Shown: piece after piece, positions 9,801 to 19,467 of the stretch
How the letters are laid out: each line of letters begins with the position of its first letter
Numbering within the stretch: the stretch's first letter is position 1
Assembly (NCBI GenBank): GCA_949297715.1
Contig: CASFTJ010000001.1
Coordinates: forward strand, 224,451-288,450
DNA from: an uncultured bacterium
GTDB lineage: Bacteria; Cyanobacteriota; Vampirovibrionia; Gastranaerophilales; Gastranaerophilaceae
Length of the DNA: 64,000 bases
Reading direction: 5' to 3'
The notes under the pieces: generated by a model
Told to the model about the DNA's origin: nothing
What the model saw: the letters and a program-made list of their open reading frames with translations, nothing else
The model's database searches: none
Made by a program: the position numbers and the translations under genes

Positions 9801-11291
9801 AAGAAATTCCTTAGAGAAACCGGCATAAAATCTACAGCCAACTACTCATCATATTTCTCATCTATTCTTAACCTTTTTGCAGATCACTTTGATAACAATG
9901 ACAGACAAGGTTCAGACGGATTCAACCCTGCTTTAAGCCATAGAATGAATGATAAATCCGCTGAATTTTTCAATTATATGCCTTATGAATCGATTTTAAA
10001 TTCATATAACTTTATCGGCAACCACGACAAACCGCGTGTTTTACACGGGCTTGTCCTAGACACCAATTGGTATAGAACAAATCTTAGCGATATCAATAAC
10101 AGTAACTTCCGAAACAGAGCATATCGTATTTTGACAGGTAACTACAACAGAGATTTGCTAAATAAAGCCCCTAACGAAAGTAATGAAGATTTCACAGAAA
10201 GAGTTGATTTATTTAAAAAATCACAGAGTCTGGAAAATGCAAGCGGAAAGGCTCTTGCAATGGCAGAAGCTTTACATGCAGCTTTTAGCAAGATGATTGA
10301 AGAAAAATACTCTAACTATCCTGAAAGAAAAGAGCAACTTTCCAAAGCAATTGATTTGGCACTTGCGAATCTTGCAAACGGCTCTAACAAAGGAAAAAAC
10401 TTTGAAGCAGATGCCTTTGGTGTAAATCCTGTTGATGTTGCAATAGATATGGTTGTGGATGAAGTTTTATATATGAATAAATTAAAACTTTCAGATTCTG
10501 AGATTTCCGACCTTAAAAACATAACTCTTGAAAAAGCCTTAACTCCGGCACTTAAAAAACTTCAAGCAATGCTGGAAGTTTTAACAGTCATGCCCGGAAT
10601 GCCAACATTATATGCAGGTGATGATTTAGGTGCAACAGGTTATGAATCCGAAACTAAAAACCTATATCTTAAAAACAGAAGTTATATCCATAACGAATGG
10701 CTTGATGAAAGAAATACCGATTTTAAATTTATTCAAAAACATTACAAAGATACAAACAAAATTCTTGCAATGAGAAGCCGTCCGGAACTTCATGCACTAA
10801 ACGACGGTGCTCCATTCCTCCTGGATATACAAACAGGTACGTGTGGCGACAGAAATATTGATTTATCGGCAATTTTGCGACAAGGAACAGATAGTTCTGT
10901 GGTTATCTCACTAATCAATACCACCGGAATAAATCATATATTTGACGGTGACTATTATCCGCAGAATGTAACACTTGATAGTATCAATTTAAGCAGTATG
11001 GACAATGACAACCCGCGCAAACTTACAAAAGGTCTAACGCCAGGAACAATTCTTTATAACGCAAAAGATAAAAATGACCGCTATGTTGTAAGAGAATTTA
11101 ACGGAAAATTTTTCATTAAAAAATTAGTTAATAAAGGCAACGGTAATTACGCTGATGAAGCAATAAACTTTTCAGATACAACTCTTACATTATATTCAAA
11201 ACCTATTATTCCTAAATACATAGGACCGGTAAAATATCAAAAATTTGCCCATAAACCGGTTGACTTTAATGAGGTTCTTATAGCTGTATAA
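6882..11291 (+). CDS. Giant GH13-family (alpha-amylase-like) enzyme with N-terminal SFEG tag
   Basis: 1469 aa from the GTG at 6882. The GTG at 6876 overlaps the AAGGAG itself, so it cannot be served by it. Family blocks in order: VSDGAYVNEG (about 272, resembling GH13 region I), DWRIDAAKD (about 893, region II with the likely Asp nucleophile), IVAEITDEG (about 944, likely acid/base Glu), FIGNHDKPR (about 1043, third Asp) and PGMPTLYAGDDLG (about 1237). Usual GH13 enzymes have about 80-150 residues between regions I and II; here there are about 600, mostly charged and helical. No signal peptide; the N-terminus carries VSFEGY. Probably an intracellular alpha-glucan enzyme; the exact reaction is unknown. 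Confidence 0.8.
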   Translation: MKINFDSNINIKKQRNIDSVSFEGYKPTKDAHGELIYEFNYPYDANKDDCYLEVCKVGTDKYGNYYITEGLKNRNTNDGYCKLNPYSNKIDLADTFGLREKQPFAYHYVLLPKGTNRNDSSAEPTYKIDIGDFIDFRTPEKGHEIYNIVTANSSTAFSIGAMKLLMTDFYNPAWTYDSDGKIIENTKYPSLRGMVKNFANKVGGNLAGIEKDVIDGKFDGYEKIISTPLFTDDDLSSHGYWNKNCKQIIQSLGNINNYASLQREMFKKGINFVSDGAYVNEGLQGIHFANVLKWGEKSPYFLWFDANNLKDGAFTLGVFGKNTEYIRHKVVNPKFLYTQDEKTGKISININKKYKANQPTYFQTYNNKLVSKKFAEDPQYLIKEYDIINPENPLDINTHNDIVVPYAFEINPDDYHENVKKLIEHNSNVSKQPPVDIHKAIMKSVAEVFPIEINAEKNNEVQEILDKAAEDVEEKDGDKKYTQKIDLIIERAKNHYNLKMTNAQEQKLNYNLKSLHSIIKLDSYMGTRFLSKFKTFELEEKIESKISTWDANTDIPKLKYLYTKEDTKYQKLHISKEDQEEYTEKVIRNNYAVQDYAIQSGMYWTEKTNDILNLYVAQQLTGIDAKNPTKAYGNILRNIKEGNFPKKLQREINVQIVNNVLSGDYNLKKLPKTEYKKYLIQSLMKLPLDSIEFGDNLASVFASPYISKYAIDSKTLGKSRYEMYINGNPHLLPEYESIYKKMDKIYEKELSEFANEIIDNLNAKLPEDVQIYSGYRVSTYGKYVMPYIGETIAKYAIIKALAPDTEVKVDKTTGEISYDYNALKNTSLQSIGIVSSAGPEDEARQVLSKLKSGLKKLNKDDKKLLVDAIFKSLRGTNENSFMLAEMITDRLNAGLDWRIDAAKDIGDMNALKAGNERLDEMWSEVTNFWKNWAGAIYSINRNSYIVAEITDEGKFFSASKGSSKKYANSNEMIKKFLRETGIKSTANYSSYFSSILNLFADHFDNNDRQGSDGFNPALSHRMNDKSAEFFNYMPYESILNSYNFIGNHDKPRVLHGLVLDTNWYRTNLSDINNSNFRNRAYRILTGNYNRDLLNKAPNESNEDFTERVDLFKKSQSLENASGKALAMAEALHAAFSKMIEEKYSNYPERKEQLSKAIDLALANLANGSNKGKNFEADAFGVNPVDVAIDMVVDEVLYMNKLKLSDSEISDLKNITLEKALTPALKKLQAMLEVLTVMPGMPTLYAGDDLGATGYESETKNLYLKNRSYIHNEWLDERNTDFKFIQKHYKDTNKILAMRSRPELHALNDGAPFLLDIQTGTCGDRNIDLSAILRQGTDSSVVISLINTTGINHIFDGDYYPQNVTLDSINLSSMDNDNPRKLTKGLTPGTILYNAKDKNDRYVVREFNGKFFIKKLVNKGNGNYADEAINFSDTTLTLYSKPIIPKYIGPVKYQKFAHKPVDFNEVLIAV

Positions 11292-11326
11292 GTAATTATT
11301 AAAATTAACCAAAATAAAATGTACAT

Positions 11327-11356
11327 AAAAAATGCGAAAATAATTTCGCATTTTTT
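11327..11356. terminator. Bidirectional terminator between the GH13-like gene and ychF
   Basis: A 13-bp perfect stem, AAAAAATGCGAAA with TTTCGCATTTTTT, with T runs in both directions between two convergent genes. Confidence 0.85.
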
Positions 11357-11381
11357 ATTTTTCAAAATTCAATTCAAAATA

Positions 11382-12479
11382 TTATACCGAAAATCTGAAA
11401 TGAACCAAATCTCCGTCCTGCACAACATAATCCTTACCTTCAAGGCGGGTAACCCCTTTATCTTTGCAAGCAGCATACGATCCGCAAGAAACAAACTCAT
11501 CATAAGGCGTAATTTCAGCTCTGATAAACCCTTTTTCAAAATCCGTATGGATTACACCTGCAGCCTGAGGGGCTTTGGCACCTGCAGGTATTGTCCAAGC
11601 ATGAACCTCTTTTTCACCTGCAGTTATGAATGTTCTTAAATTCAAAAGCTTGTAAACCGATTTAATCATACGATTAATTCCGCTGTCATCAACTCCAAGC
11701 TCTTTCAAATACTCCTTAGCTTCGTCTGAACCGAGCTCTGCAAGTTCTTCTTCAATTTTAGCAGAAATCAAAACAACTTCGGCACTATGTTTTGATGCGT
11801 AATCTTCAACTTGTTTTGTATAAGCGTTTCCGTCCTTCAAATCGTACTCCGAAACATTTGCCGCATAAATTACAGGCTTTGTGGACATAAGATTTAATTG
11901 TTTTACAACAGGAATTTCGTCCTCATCAAAGTGTTCATTTATATTTATAAAAGTACCTTCTGAGAGAAGTTCGGTTAATTTTTTCAACACCTTATCTTCT
12001 AATACAGCTTCTTTATCGCCGCCTTTGGCTTGTTTTGAAATTCTTGCCTGACGGCGTTCAACTGAAGCTAAATCCGCAAGCGCAAGTTCAGTATTAATCG
12101 TTTCAATATCATCTAAAGGATTAACCCTGCCTGCAACGTGGATTGTATTCGGATCATCAAAGCATCTGACAACCTGAATTATTGCATCAACTTCTCTTAT
12201 GTTATGTAAAAACTGGTTTCCTAAACCTTCGCCTTTGCTTGCACCTTTGACAAGCCCCGCAATATCAACAAACTCTATTGCTGTCGGGATTATTTCATTG
12301 GTTTTGCAAAGTTTTGCAAGTATTTCCAATCTTTCATCAGGAACATTAACAACCCCGACATTCGGTTCTATTGTGCAAAACGGATAATTCGCACTCTGTG
12401 CATTTTTTGCACTTGTCAATGCGTTAAATAAAGTTGATTTTCCTACATTCGGTAATCCGACAATCCCTGTTCTCAGCAT
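11382..12479 (-). CDS. ychF: Redox-linked ribosome-binding ATPase/GTPase YchF (OLA1 family)
   Basis: 365 aa, the normal length. P-loop GLPNVGKST near residue 8; G3 DIAGLVKGASKGEGLGN; the OLA1-type NVSEYDL replaces the classical NKxD, in line with ATP preference; C-terminal TGS domain with HTDFEKGFIRAEI and a VQDGDLVHFRFSV ending. YchF binds ribosomes and is linked to stress and translation control. Good Shine-Dalgarno (AAAAGGA) before the ATG. A single gene, convergent with the GH13-like gene. Confidence 0.95.
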   Translation of the reverse strand: MLRTGIVGLPNVGKSTLFNALTSAKNAQSANYPFCTIEPNVGVVNVPDERLEILAKLCKTNEIIPTAIEFVDIAGLVKGASKGEGLGNQFLHNIREVDAIIQVVRCFDDPNTIHVAGRVNPLDDIETINTELALADLASVERRQARISKQAKGGDKEAVLEDKVLKKLTELLSEGTFININEHFDEDEIPVVKQLNLMSTKPVIYAANVSEYDLKDGNAYTKQVEDYASKHSAEVVLISAKIEEELAELGSDEAKEYLKELGVDDSGINRMIKSVYKLLNLRTFITAGEKEVHAWTIPAGAKAPQAAGVIHTDFEKGFIRAEITPYDEFVSCGSYAACKDKGVTRLEGKDYVVQDGDLVHFRFSV

Positions 12480-12538
12480 TATAAATCCTTTTCAAAATAT
12501 TCTAATAACTTCAAAGATATTATAACACAAAAACATTT

Positions 12539-13243
12539 TTAATTTCTGTTAAATATCAACTTGCCGCCGCTTAATATTGATGCAAGACTTGAATATCCAA
12601 ATACATCCCAATATCCTTTACCAGCTCGGTCTCGATATACAGTAAACTGAAAGACATCAAATCCGGCTTTATTCGGTTCTTTAGGACCATTTACATCAAA
12701 CGTTATATCACCGCAGCTATCTCTTGTTTGGTGCCATACAACAGGATTCCCGTCCGCATCATATATTTTATTCCCATCTGGATCTACCGAATGTCCAGAT
12801 GCAGCGGTAGGAATACATTTGTACTGGCTTAATTTTGGATATATAACACCTCCATCCGGCAAAACAATTGCAGGCAATGTCATATTGCCATATCTATTTT
12901 TATAATTACTATATAAATATCTATATTTTAATTTTTGGCATTTACTACTTGTTGCGGCATTTGAATAACAAACAAAACCTCCGGGCAAATATTCAGAAAA
13001 GTTTCTTGCTAATTCATCATCTGTTGTTGCTGTAGTAAACAAGGTAGAATTATCACCGGCAGTATCATATTTTGCTTTCGCTAAGTCTAAAACCTGCATC
13101 ATCATTGAATAAATCTTTTTTGCTTTTACAGTAACTTCGTGTTCTTGATATTTACCTATCACGGTAGGCAATGTCATTGCTGCAACAACACCAATTATAC
13201 CTAACGTTATCAATACTTCCGCCATTGTAAATGCTTTCCTCAT
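12539..13243 (-). CDS. Prepilin-like protein paired with a divergent HTH gene
   Basis: 234 aa with a minimal leader: RKAFTMAEVLITLGIIGVV starts at residue 2, so only about three residues precede the predicted cleavage, with Ala rather than Gly before Phe. The body carries a DVNGPKEPNKAGFDVFQF block like that of the gene at 4486, and several Cys. It lacks the NxWxIPKDYP ending. It diverges from the HTH gene at 13386 over 142 bp. Likely an exported minor pilin or pseudopilin assembled by machinery encoded elsewhere; role unknown. Confidence 0.82.
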   Translation of the reverse strand: MRKAFTMAEVLITLGIIGVVAAMTLPTVIGKYQEHEVTVKAKKIYSMMMQVLDLAKAKYDTAGDNSTLFTTATTDDELARNFSEYLPGGFVCYSNAATSSKCQKLKYRYLYSNYKNRYGNMTLPAIVLPDGGVIYPKLSQYKCIPTAASGHSVDPDGNKIYDADGNPVVWHQTRDSCGDITFDVNGPKEPNKAGFDVFQFTVYRDRAGKGYWDVFGYSSLASILSGGKLIFNRN

Positions 13244-13280
13244 TCATCCTCCTTGATATTTTATAAATAAATTATCATTT

Positions 13281-13317
13281 TTAATTATATTTTATCATGG
13301 TTGATTATATTTTACAA
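13281..13317. promoter_or_regulatory. Two direct repeats between the divergent prepilin and HTH genes
   Basis: TTAATTATATTTTATCA at 13281-13297 and TTGATTATATTTTACAA at 13301-13317 repeat with a 20-bp period, two helical turns. This is a plausible operator for the neighbouring HTH protein. An ACAATTGT palindrome lies just downstream. Confidence 0.45.
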
Positions 13318-13385
13318 CTTTTATACAATTGTAGATTTGTTATTATTTAAAACAATTAAGCTTATTATTAGTAAAAAGAGGCTAT

Positions 13386-13700
13386 ATGAATATCAAAAAA
13401 AGATTAGGGCTTAGAATAAAAGAAATAAGAAAACAACATCACCTATCACAGGAAAAACTCGCAGAATTAGTTGACATATCTCAAAATGCCCTAAGTTACA
13501 TTGAAAACGGCGAAAATTTTTTCACTGCCGAAACTCTTGAAAAAATAATAACTGCTCTTGAAATTGACCCTAACGAACTTTTTGATTTCGGGCATTTAAA
13601 AAATAATTCGGAACTGATTGATGAAATTAATAATATGCTTAATAAAAATCCGGAAAAAATTCCGGAATTTTATAAAATATTAAAAGCTATTATTAACTAA
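13386..13700 (+). CDS. XRE-family HTH regulator next to a prepilin-like gene
   Basis: 104 aa. The HTH_3 domain spans about residues 8-63 (LGLRIKEIRKQHHLSQEKLAELV, then ISQNALSYIENG and LEIDPNELF). A 40-residue tail rich in Asn, Glu and Lys follows. ATG with AAGAGG ribosome site. It diverges from the prepilin-like gene at 12539, an arrangement repeated at four other loci in this window, so the prepilin gene is its likely target, with probable autoregulation. It converges on secA, with 4 nt between the stops. Confidence 0.88.
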   Translation: MNIKKRLGLRIKEIRKQHHLSQEKLAELVDISQNALSYIENGENFFTAETLEKIITALEIDPNELFDFGHLKNNSELIDEINNMLNKNPEKIPEFYKILKAIIN

Positions 13701-13704
13701 TTTT

Positions 13705-16341
13705 TTAATCCATTTGTTCAGTCGGGCCGCCCATTACCTGAATTCCGAATTTCGTTCTGAACAAGTGGCGAACTGTATCCTCTTGAATTTCGTACATCAT
13801 TTTGTTAAACAAGTCATAAGCTTCACGCTTATATTCAATCAACGGATCCTTCTGACCGTAAGCTCTTAGACCGATACTGTCACGAAGCATATCAATGTTA
13901 TGAAGATGGTCTATCCATTTGTTATCAACTACACGTAACAGAATATCTTTTTCAAGGTTCCTTATAACATTATCCTGTGAAAAAGCTATCTGAGGCATAA
14001 AATCAGGATCATATTTTGCCACAACTTCATTATAAAAATCTATTACTTCCTGTTCATGATCAGAATAGGCTTTAATCGCAAAATCTTTCAATTTTGTATA
14101 AATCGCTTCAAATCTCAAATTTTGAACATCATTAACCGTAAAATAAGACAACTGTGGAACTATTGAGTGAAGTTCTTTTATCATACGCTCCAAATCTTCA
14201 TAAATATATTCTTCAGGATGCTGTTCCGGCGAAATGTAGCTTTTCAAAAGTCTTTCAATTTCTTTTTCTATCATATAATATATGTCTTCAGATAAATTTT
14301 TACCTGCTAAAACCTTACGGCGCTGAGCATAGAATTTTTCACGCTGAATATTCATAACATCATCATATTCCAGAACGGATTTTCTTATATCAAAATGATA
14401 AGTTTCGACTTTCTTCTGAGCTGATTGAATTTGCTTTGTAATAAGCGCATTTTCTATAGCCAAATCTTCTTCTACATTAAGCATATTCATCAATGCTGTA
14501 ATTTTGTCGCCTCCAAATATTCTCATCAAATTATCTTCCAAAGAAAGGAAAAATCTTGTAGAACCAGGATCGCCCTGACGTGCCGCACGACCTCTTAACT
14601 GGTTGTCAATACGTCTTGATTCGTGCCTTTCCGTTCCGATTACGTGAAGTCCGCCTGCGTCTACAACTTTTTGGTGTTCTTCTTCTGTCACTTTTCTGGC
14701 TGCAGCAAGCACTTCATCTTTTATTTTTTCATAATCCGAAGAATCAGGTGTAATGCCCATATTTTCAAGTTTTTCTTTTGCCATATATTCCGCATTACCG
14801 CCTAACAGGATGTCGGTTCCTCGACCTGCCATGTTAGTCGCAATCGTAACCGCTCCGACTCGGCCTGCCTGTGCGATTATGTACGCTTCTTTCTCGTGAT
14901 GTTTTGCGTTCAAAACATTATGCTTTATGCCTTTTTGTTTTAATAACGCCGAAACATATTCGGATTTTTCAATGCTTATCGTACCGACAAGAACAGGTCT
15001 TCCGATTTTGTGCATTTCAATTATATCGTTAACTACAGCATTATATTTTGCACGTTCAGTTTTATAGATTATATCTGGATAATTTATTCTGATATCGGGT
15101 TTGTTAGTCGGAATCGTCGTAACTTCAAGGTTATAAATCTTACCGAATTCCGCTTCTTCCGTCATCGCCGTACCTGTCATGCCTGAAAGCTTCGGGTAAA
15201 GCCTAAACAAATTCTGGAATGTAATACTTGCTAAAGTTTGGGTTTCATCCTGAATTTTTACGCCTTCTTTAGCTTCTACCGCCTGATGAAGCCCGTCTGA
15301 CCAGCGGCGTCCTTCCATTAAACGTCCCGTAAATTCATCTACTATCATTACTTCGCCGTTTTTGACAACATAATCCGTATCCTTTACGAAAAGTTCTTTT
15401 GCCTTTAAGGCTTGCAAAAGATGATGGGCATATTGAGTATTAATATCAAATAAATCTTTAATATTTAACAATTCCTGAGCGTGGTCAATACCTTCTTCCG
15501 TTAGGATTATATTTTTATTCTTTTCGTCTACTTCGTAATCTTTATCTTTAACCATTTGCGGAGCAATTTTTGCCATAAGTTGATAAAGTTCCGCTGATTT
15601 TTCAAGTCTTCCGCTTATGATAAGAGGGGTTCTTGCTTCGTCTATCAAAATTGAATCGACTTCGTCTATAATTGCGTAATTGTATGGCCTTTGAACTTGC
15701 ATTTCAAGACTTCCCGCCATATTGTCACGCAAATAGTCAAAACCAAATTCATTGTTTGTACCGTACGTAATATCGCAGTTATAAGCAGCTTTTTTTTCCG
15801 CAAAATCATCTGCAGTACGACTGCCTGAAAGAATTACACCGACAGTTAAGCCCAAAAACTTATAAATTTTTCCCATCCATTCACTGTCACGCTTTGCAAG
15901 GTAATCGTTTACGGTAATTACATGAACTCCTTTGCCTGTTAGTGCGTTTAAATATGCAGGTAAGGTCGCAACAAGAGTTTTACCTTCACCTGTTCGCATC
16001 TCCGCTATATGACCGTTATGAAGAAAATATCCGCCAATAAGCTGAACATCAAAATGACGCATATTTAAAACCCTCTTGCCAGCCTCTCGAACTGTTGCAA
16101 AGGCTTCAGGCAACAGCTTGTCCAATGCTTCTTTTTCTAACTTTCTGTCTGTATTAAAATCCTCACTTTTCGGTCGTTTTGCCAAAATCTCTTTAAATTC
16201 GTCGGTTTTTGCCCTGAGTTCCGCATCCGTCATTTGCTCAAACTGCGGCTCCAGCGCGTTTATGTGGTCTATTATTCCCTGTATACTCTTTACTTTCCTT
16301 TCGTTCGGATCGCCCAAAAGTTTCAATAATAAGCTTATCAT
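13705..16341 (-). CDS. secA: Preprotein translocase ATPase SecA
   Basis: 878 aa. Walker A in [20 protein letters not shown]-type Walker [19 protein letters not shown], the helicase motif [14 protein letters not shown] and the [26 protein letters not shown] block, and a helical scaffold with [16 protein letters not shown]. It powers Sec export through SecYEG. The protein ends with GGPTEQMD and lacks the C-terminal Cys-rich zinc domain of many SecAs, as do other short SecAs. RBS GGAGAGG. No operon partner on the same strand. Confidence 0.97.
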   Translation of the reverse strand: MISLLLKLLGDPNERKVKSIQGIIDHINALEPQFEQMTDAELRAKTDEFKEILAKRPKSEDFNTDRKLEKEALDKLLPEAFATVREAGKRVLNMRHFDVQLIGGYFLHNGHIAEMRTGEGKTLVATLPAYLNALTGKGVHVITVNDYLAKRDSEWMGKIYKFLGLTVGVILSGSRTADDFAEKKAAYNCDITYGTNNEFGFDYLRDNMAGSLEMQVQRPYNYAIIDEVDSILIDEARTPLIISGRLEKSAELYQLMAKIAPQMVKDKDYEVDEKNKNIILTEEGIDHAQELLNIKDLFDINTQYAHHLLQALKAKELFVKDTDYVVKNGEVMIVDEFTGRLMEGRRWSDGLHQAVEAKEGVKIQDETQTLASITFQNLFRLYPKLSGMTGTAMTEEAEFGKIYNLEVTTIPTNKPDIRINYPDIIYKTERAKYNAVVNDIIEMHKIGRPVLVGTISIEKSEYVSALLKQKGIKHNVLNAKHHEKEAYIIAQAGRVGAVTIATNMAGRGTDILLGGNAEYMAKEKLENMGITPDSSDYEKIKDEVLAAARKVTEEEHQKVVDAGGLHVIGTERHESRRIDNQLRGRAARQGDPGSTRFFLSLEDNLMRIFGGDKITALMNMLNVEEDLAIENALITKQIQSAQKKVETYHFDIRKSVLEYDDVMNIQREKFYAQRRKVLAGKNLSEDIYYMIEKEIERLLKSYISPEQHPEEYIYEDLERMIKELHSIVPQLSYFTVNDVQNLRFEAIYTKLKDFAIKAYSDHEQEVIDFYNEVVAKYDPDFMPQIAFSQDNVIRNLEKDILLRVVDNKWIDHLHNIDMLRDSIGLRAYGQKDPLIEYKREAYDLFNKMMYEIQEDTVRHLFRTKFGIQVMGGPTEQMD

Positions 16342-16467
16342 TATTAAATTTTCCTCTCCTAGTCTTGATGTTTAGATTTTATCATAGACATGGGGATTTT
16401 TATATAAATTAATAAAAAAATAATGTTTTTATGATTTTAATTTTATAAATCTTTTGCAAATTACTGT

Positions 16468-16492
16468 AAAAGTCAGGTGTTACCTGACTTTT
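16468..16492. terminator. Hairpin after the 591-aa gene
   Basis: AAAAGTCAGGT and ACCTGACTTTT pair perfectly around 3 nt. It lies 30 nt beyond the stop of the minus-strand gene at 16523. Confidence 0.6.
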
Positions 16493-16522
16493 TCTTTTTT
16501 ATATTAATTTTTAATATTTTTA

Positions 16523-18298
16523 CTATGAACTAAACATTGTAAATGTCTTTTCTACGTTGTTGTTAATCATTTGCTTAACGGTTTCATATTCTGTTGAAAG
16601 CGCAGATATTTCCAAGTCAAGCTGCTGCATATCTATATCAAGTTCTTCTTCTTTGCTGTTTAACTTGCTCTTTTTCATTGTATACTCAAGCTCTGCTTGT
16701 GTTATCGCATCATCATCCGCAACTTCCGCTACATAACCGTTTTCTGTATATCTGTCCTGATAATAGTGATTATCACTACTCATTGACGATATAAAGTATT
16801 GAGCATTTAATAAACTATTACTTAGATATTCTTTATCGTCAATCTGTTCATTTTCAACCCATCCGTTCTGACATATATTGTTGAATAATGCACTGTAAAA
16901 TTCTGCAACATACATATCCATTGTAGTTTCTGCACTAGGATCACCAATAACCCACATATAATATGGATCATCTGTTACATAATTAGAATTGCTCACGTCA
17001 CCATTAATATAATATGTATGATCATATCCATTCAAACCTTGTGCATAGAATGTCAGGAAAGATTCCGTTAAATTTGACAAGCTTATTGCGGTTGTACCAT
17101 AGTTTTTATTTCTGGTCGCTGCCTTTGAAACCCATCCGTTGTAATCATTCGCTCCAGATACAGCATTATTAAATGCCGTTGTTGAATATTTTGTACTGCC
17201 TGCATCTTTACTTGTACCCAATATTGCTATAGTTTGTTGCATTGCATAAGCAAAAGCTTGAACTTCTGTGTCACTTGCATTTTCCAAATCAAACAAGTTA
17301 CCTAAACCATTTGCCAAATCATTCAAGAATGTTACAAGAGCTTTTTCCTGTATTGAACAATGTTCAAGATCAACAGAAGATTCACTTTTATTAATCCAAT
17401 CCAAAATAGCATTGTATGCAAATCCTGCCGTAAATACCGATAAGATACCTGCTCCAAGTTTTTGCCAAAAGCTTGCTTTAACCTTATCTCCGGTCATTGC
17501 AAAAGTGATATCATTTGTTAATAAGTCTGTAAGGTCAAATTCAGTATCTTGCGTAATACTTCCATTTTTCACAAAATAATTTGAATTTGCATCACCTTTG
17601 TTATTTATTGATGATTTAAAGTTTAAGTTAACTTTATCAGTACTACTACCTTCTTTGTATACCCATAAATCATCACCATTCTCATCTTTACCAAAACCGA
17701 ACATTAAAGATTCTGCCAATTTTCTATCTTCAGCTGATGATGAGTCTTTATTTGTAATCAATAAATCGACATAAGCAATTAAATCATTAATACCCATTTC
17801 AGAAGCTGTTGTTTTATCAAGCATTGGCGCACCAAGTCCGATATTTTCTAGCAATCCTACTGCTTTACAAGAATCTGCATGTGACTGACTCATTCCTCCG
17901 AATTTTACCATATAATTTAAGAATTTAATGTACATATCGGAATCTGCATTCGGATTACAACCACTTTTTGGAATACCGGCTGCCTCAGCTGCTGCTGCCA
18001 TTTTACTGTTCAAGACAATCTTTCCGTCACGAGCTGATATCATGTACGGAGCATAATTGTTAACCGCTGACGGTGTCATCATAATATTGTAACTTAAATC
18101 ATAAGTATTTTCGCCACTTCCGTCTGGATCCCAAATAAGTTTTGATGCATTTAAAGCACTCTGATATTCCTGTGTAGCCTTTTCCAACTCACGGGTAAGA
18201 GACAGCTTTTGTTGCGCTATCTGCATTGATTGAAATTCACAGTTAGCTTTTCTGGCTGTTATGCCTAAAAATCTCGCTTGTGTTGCCGCCAATCCCAT
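16523..18298 (-). CDS. Conserved lineage-type protein starting MGLAATQARFL, function unknown
   Basis: 591 aa. The N-terminus (MGLAATQARFLGITARKANCEFQ) and the C-terminus (about 530-590) are Gln/Glu-rich helices that could pair in a coiled coil, with a Ser/Asn/Asp-rich middle. A short hydrophobic stretch (KLGAGILSVFTAGFAYNAIL, about residues 290-310) might contact a membrane. There is no signal peptide. I have a memory of similar MGLA-start proteins in gut Melainabacteria but cannot assign a role. A TATAAT sits in the upstream region and AAAGGAAAG before the ATG. It borders the phage-like cluster but has its own promoter, so membership in that cluster is uncertain. Confidence 0.7.
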   Translation of the reverse strand: MGLAATQARFLGITARKANCEFQSMQIAQQKLSLTRELEKATQEYQSALNASKLIWDPDGSGENTYDLSYNIMMTPSAVNNYAPYMISARDGKIVLNSKMAAAAEAAGIPKSGCNPNADSDMYIKFLNYMVKFGGMSQSHADSCKAVGLLENIGLGAPMLDKTTASEMGINDLIAYVDLLITNKDSSSAEDRKLAESLMFGFGKDENGDDLWVYKEGSSTDKVNLNFKSSINNKGDANSNYFVKNGSITQDTEFDLTDLLTNDITFAMTGDKVKASFWQKLGAGILSVFTAGFAYNAILDWINKSESSVDLEHCSIQEKALVTFLNDLANGLGNLFDLENASDTEVQAFAYAMQQTIAILGTSKDAGSTKYSTTAFNNAVSGANDYNGWVSKAATRNKNYGTTAISLSNLTESFLTFYAQGLNGYDHTYYINGDVSNSNYVTDDPYYMWVIGDPSAETTMDMYVAEFYSALFNNICQNGWVENEQIDDKEYLSNSLLNAQYFISSMSSDNHYYQDRYTENGYVAEVADDDAITQAELEYTMKKSKLNSKEEELDIDMQQLDLEISALSTEYETVKQMINNNVEKTFTMFSS

Positions 18299-18442
18299 TG
18301 AGTATGCTTTCCTTTCGCATGTCTAGTAACATTTCTTTGCTTTGGTTGACGGCATTTTTTCTACTAAACTTTAAATTATAACCGCTTTTTTATATTATTT
18401 TTTACAATTCTTCACAATTGGTTTACTTGTTTGTTTTCGCTT

Positions 18443-18673
18443 CTATTTTACCGTTATTATAAAATCATAAATTTTATCTATTTTTTCTTTCATTTCACCA
18501 AAATGTTCTTTTAAATCGTTAAAACTGTGAATTGAAACAAATTTTTCTTCTATATCATCTATTATTTCACGATGCTTTTTCTCTAACTGCTCAGGTGTTA
18601 TTACTATTCGCTGCTGTATCAAAAATATCATTACTGCCACGAGTATCGGCGCATAATTTAACAAACATTCCAT
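18443..18673 (-). CDS. Small membrane protein, holin-like position
   Basis: 76 aa from the ATG at 18673, which has GGAAAG upstream; a longer start at 18718 lacks one. A single N-terminal membrane segment (LLNYAPILVAVMIFLIQQ) is followed by a charged helix likely to form a coiled coil. It is the last gene of the phage-like minus-strand run. Size, topology and place suggest a holin or spanin-like lysis helper, but no family motif was recognised. Confidence 0.6.
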   Translation of the reverse strand: MECLLNYAPILVAVMIFLIQQRIVITPEQLEKKHREIIDDIEEKFVSIHSFNDLKEHFGEMKEKIDKIYDFIITVK

Positions 18674-18717
18674 TTTTACTTTCCTTTGCTTTTGCGCGTG
18701 ACTTATTAATGCACGCA

Positions 18718-19431
18718 TTATAACTTTTTTAATACTTTGTATGAATTTATAAAACAGGGATGTGTTTCTATATATTCTTCAAGCGGTATTGCATTCGCAC
18801 AATCCCCAAAATTCTCCAACCTGTGAGATTTTATAGAGCCAAACATTCGCTTTATTAAACATTGTTTTACAACAGTCGGCACTATATAAGTTCGACCAGG
18901 GTTCTCTTTAAGCTTGGAAACCAGATCTGAAGAATCTCGGTAATTCGTTACAAGATTTGAATAATCTGACTTTTTATCATAAAGTCTGCGGCTTAAACCA
19001 TAAGCATTATAAGTTATAACATTAACTCTGTTTTTTATCCCTGTGTAAGTCGCTTCTGTTCCGCCTTCACTATGACCGGCTAGCGTCAAGCTGTCATTAT
19101 AAATCCCGAATTTTTCTTTGCATTTTGTGTAATAATAATTTGCTATCCGCATTTGAAGGGTTTTTCCAAAAATTCCCATTACTATATTTTCAATATGATC
19201 TTTTATGCTTTTGCAGTCTGTACCAAGATAACAAATTACGTATTCTTGTCCGTTAAAATACAAAACACCTTTAAAATTTGTTTTCGGCTCATAAAATCCG
19301 TCAAGCTTTTTCCAACCTTCCATAATTTCAGTATTATCTTCTTTTTCTAATACTTCACCTGCTATAATACAAAGTCTTTTTATTATTTCCGCTTTTTTGT
19401 GTAATTTATCTATATCAATTGTATTTTCCAT
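18718..19431 (-). CDS. Lipase-like alpha/beta hydrolase in the phage-like cluster
   Basis: 237 aa from the ATG at 19431 (AAGGAG, 5-nt gap). The nucleophile elbow LAGHSEGGTEATY (GxSxG with Ser) and the preceding YLGTDCKSIKDH segment, in the oxyanion-loop position, are typical of class-3-lipase/DUF2974-like folds. His candidates for the triad occur late (ETHPCF). No signal peptide. It lies downstream of the large terminase gene, so it may act in lysis or on the host envelope; the substrate is unknown. Confidence 0.65.
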   Translation of the reverse strand: MENTIDIDKLHKKAEIIKRLCIIAGEVLEKEDNTEIMEGWKKLDGFYEPKTNFKGVLYFNGQEYVICYLGTDCKSIKDHIENIVMGIFGKTLQMRIANYYYTKCKEKFGIYNDSLTLAGHSEGGTEATYTGIKNRVNVITYNAYGLSRRLYDKKSDYSNLVTNYRDSSDLVSKLKENPGRTYIVPTVVKQCLIKRMFGSIKSHRLENFGDCANAIPLEEYIETHPCFINSYKVLKKL

Positions 19432-19467
19432 TTTTACTCCTTTCTGCAAAGCTTTCAGTTATACTAT

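Noticed and set aside
16523..18298. Phage tail or tape-measure protein
   Set aside because: It has its own promoter and terminator, lacks tape-measure patterns and lies outside the tight phage-like run; I leave it unassigned.
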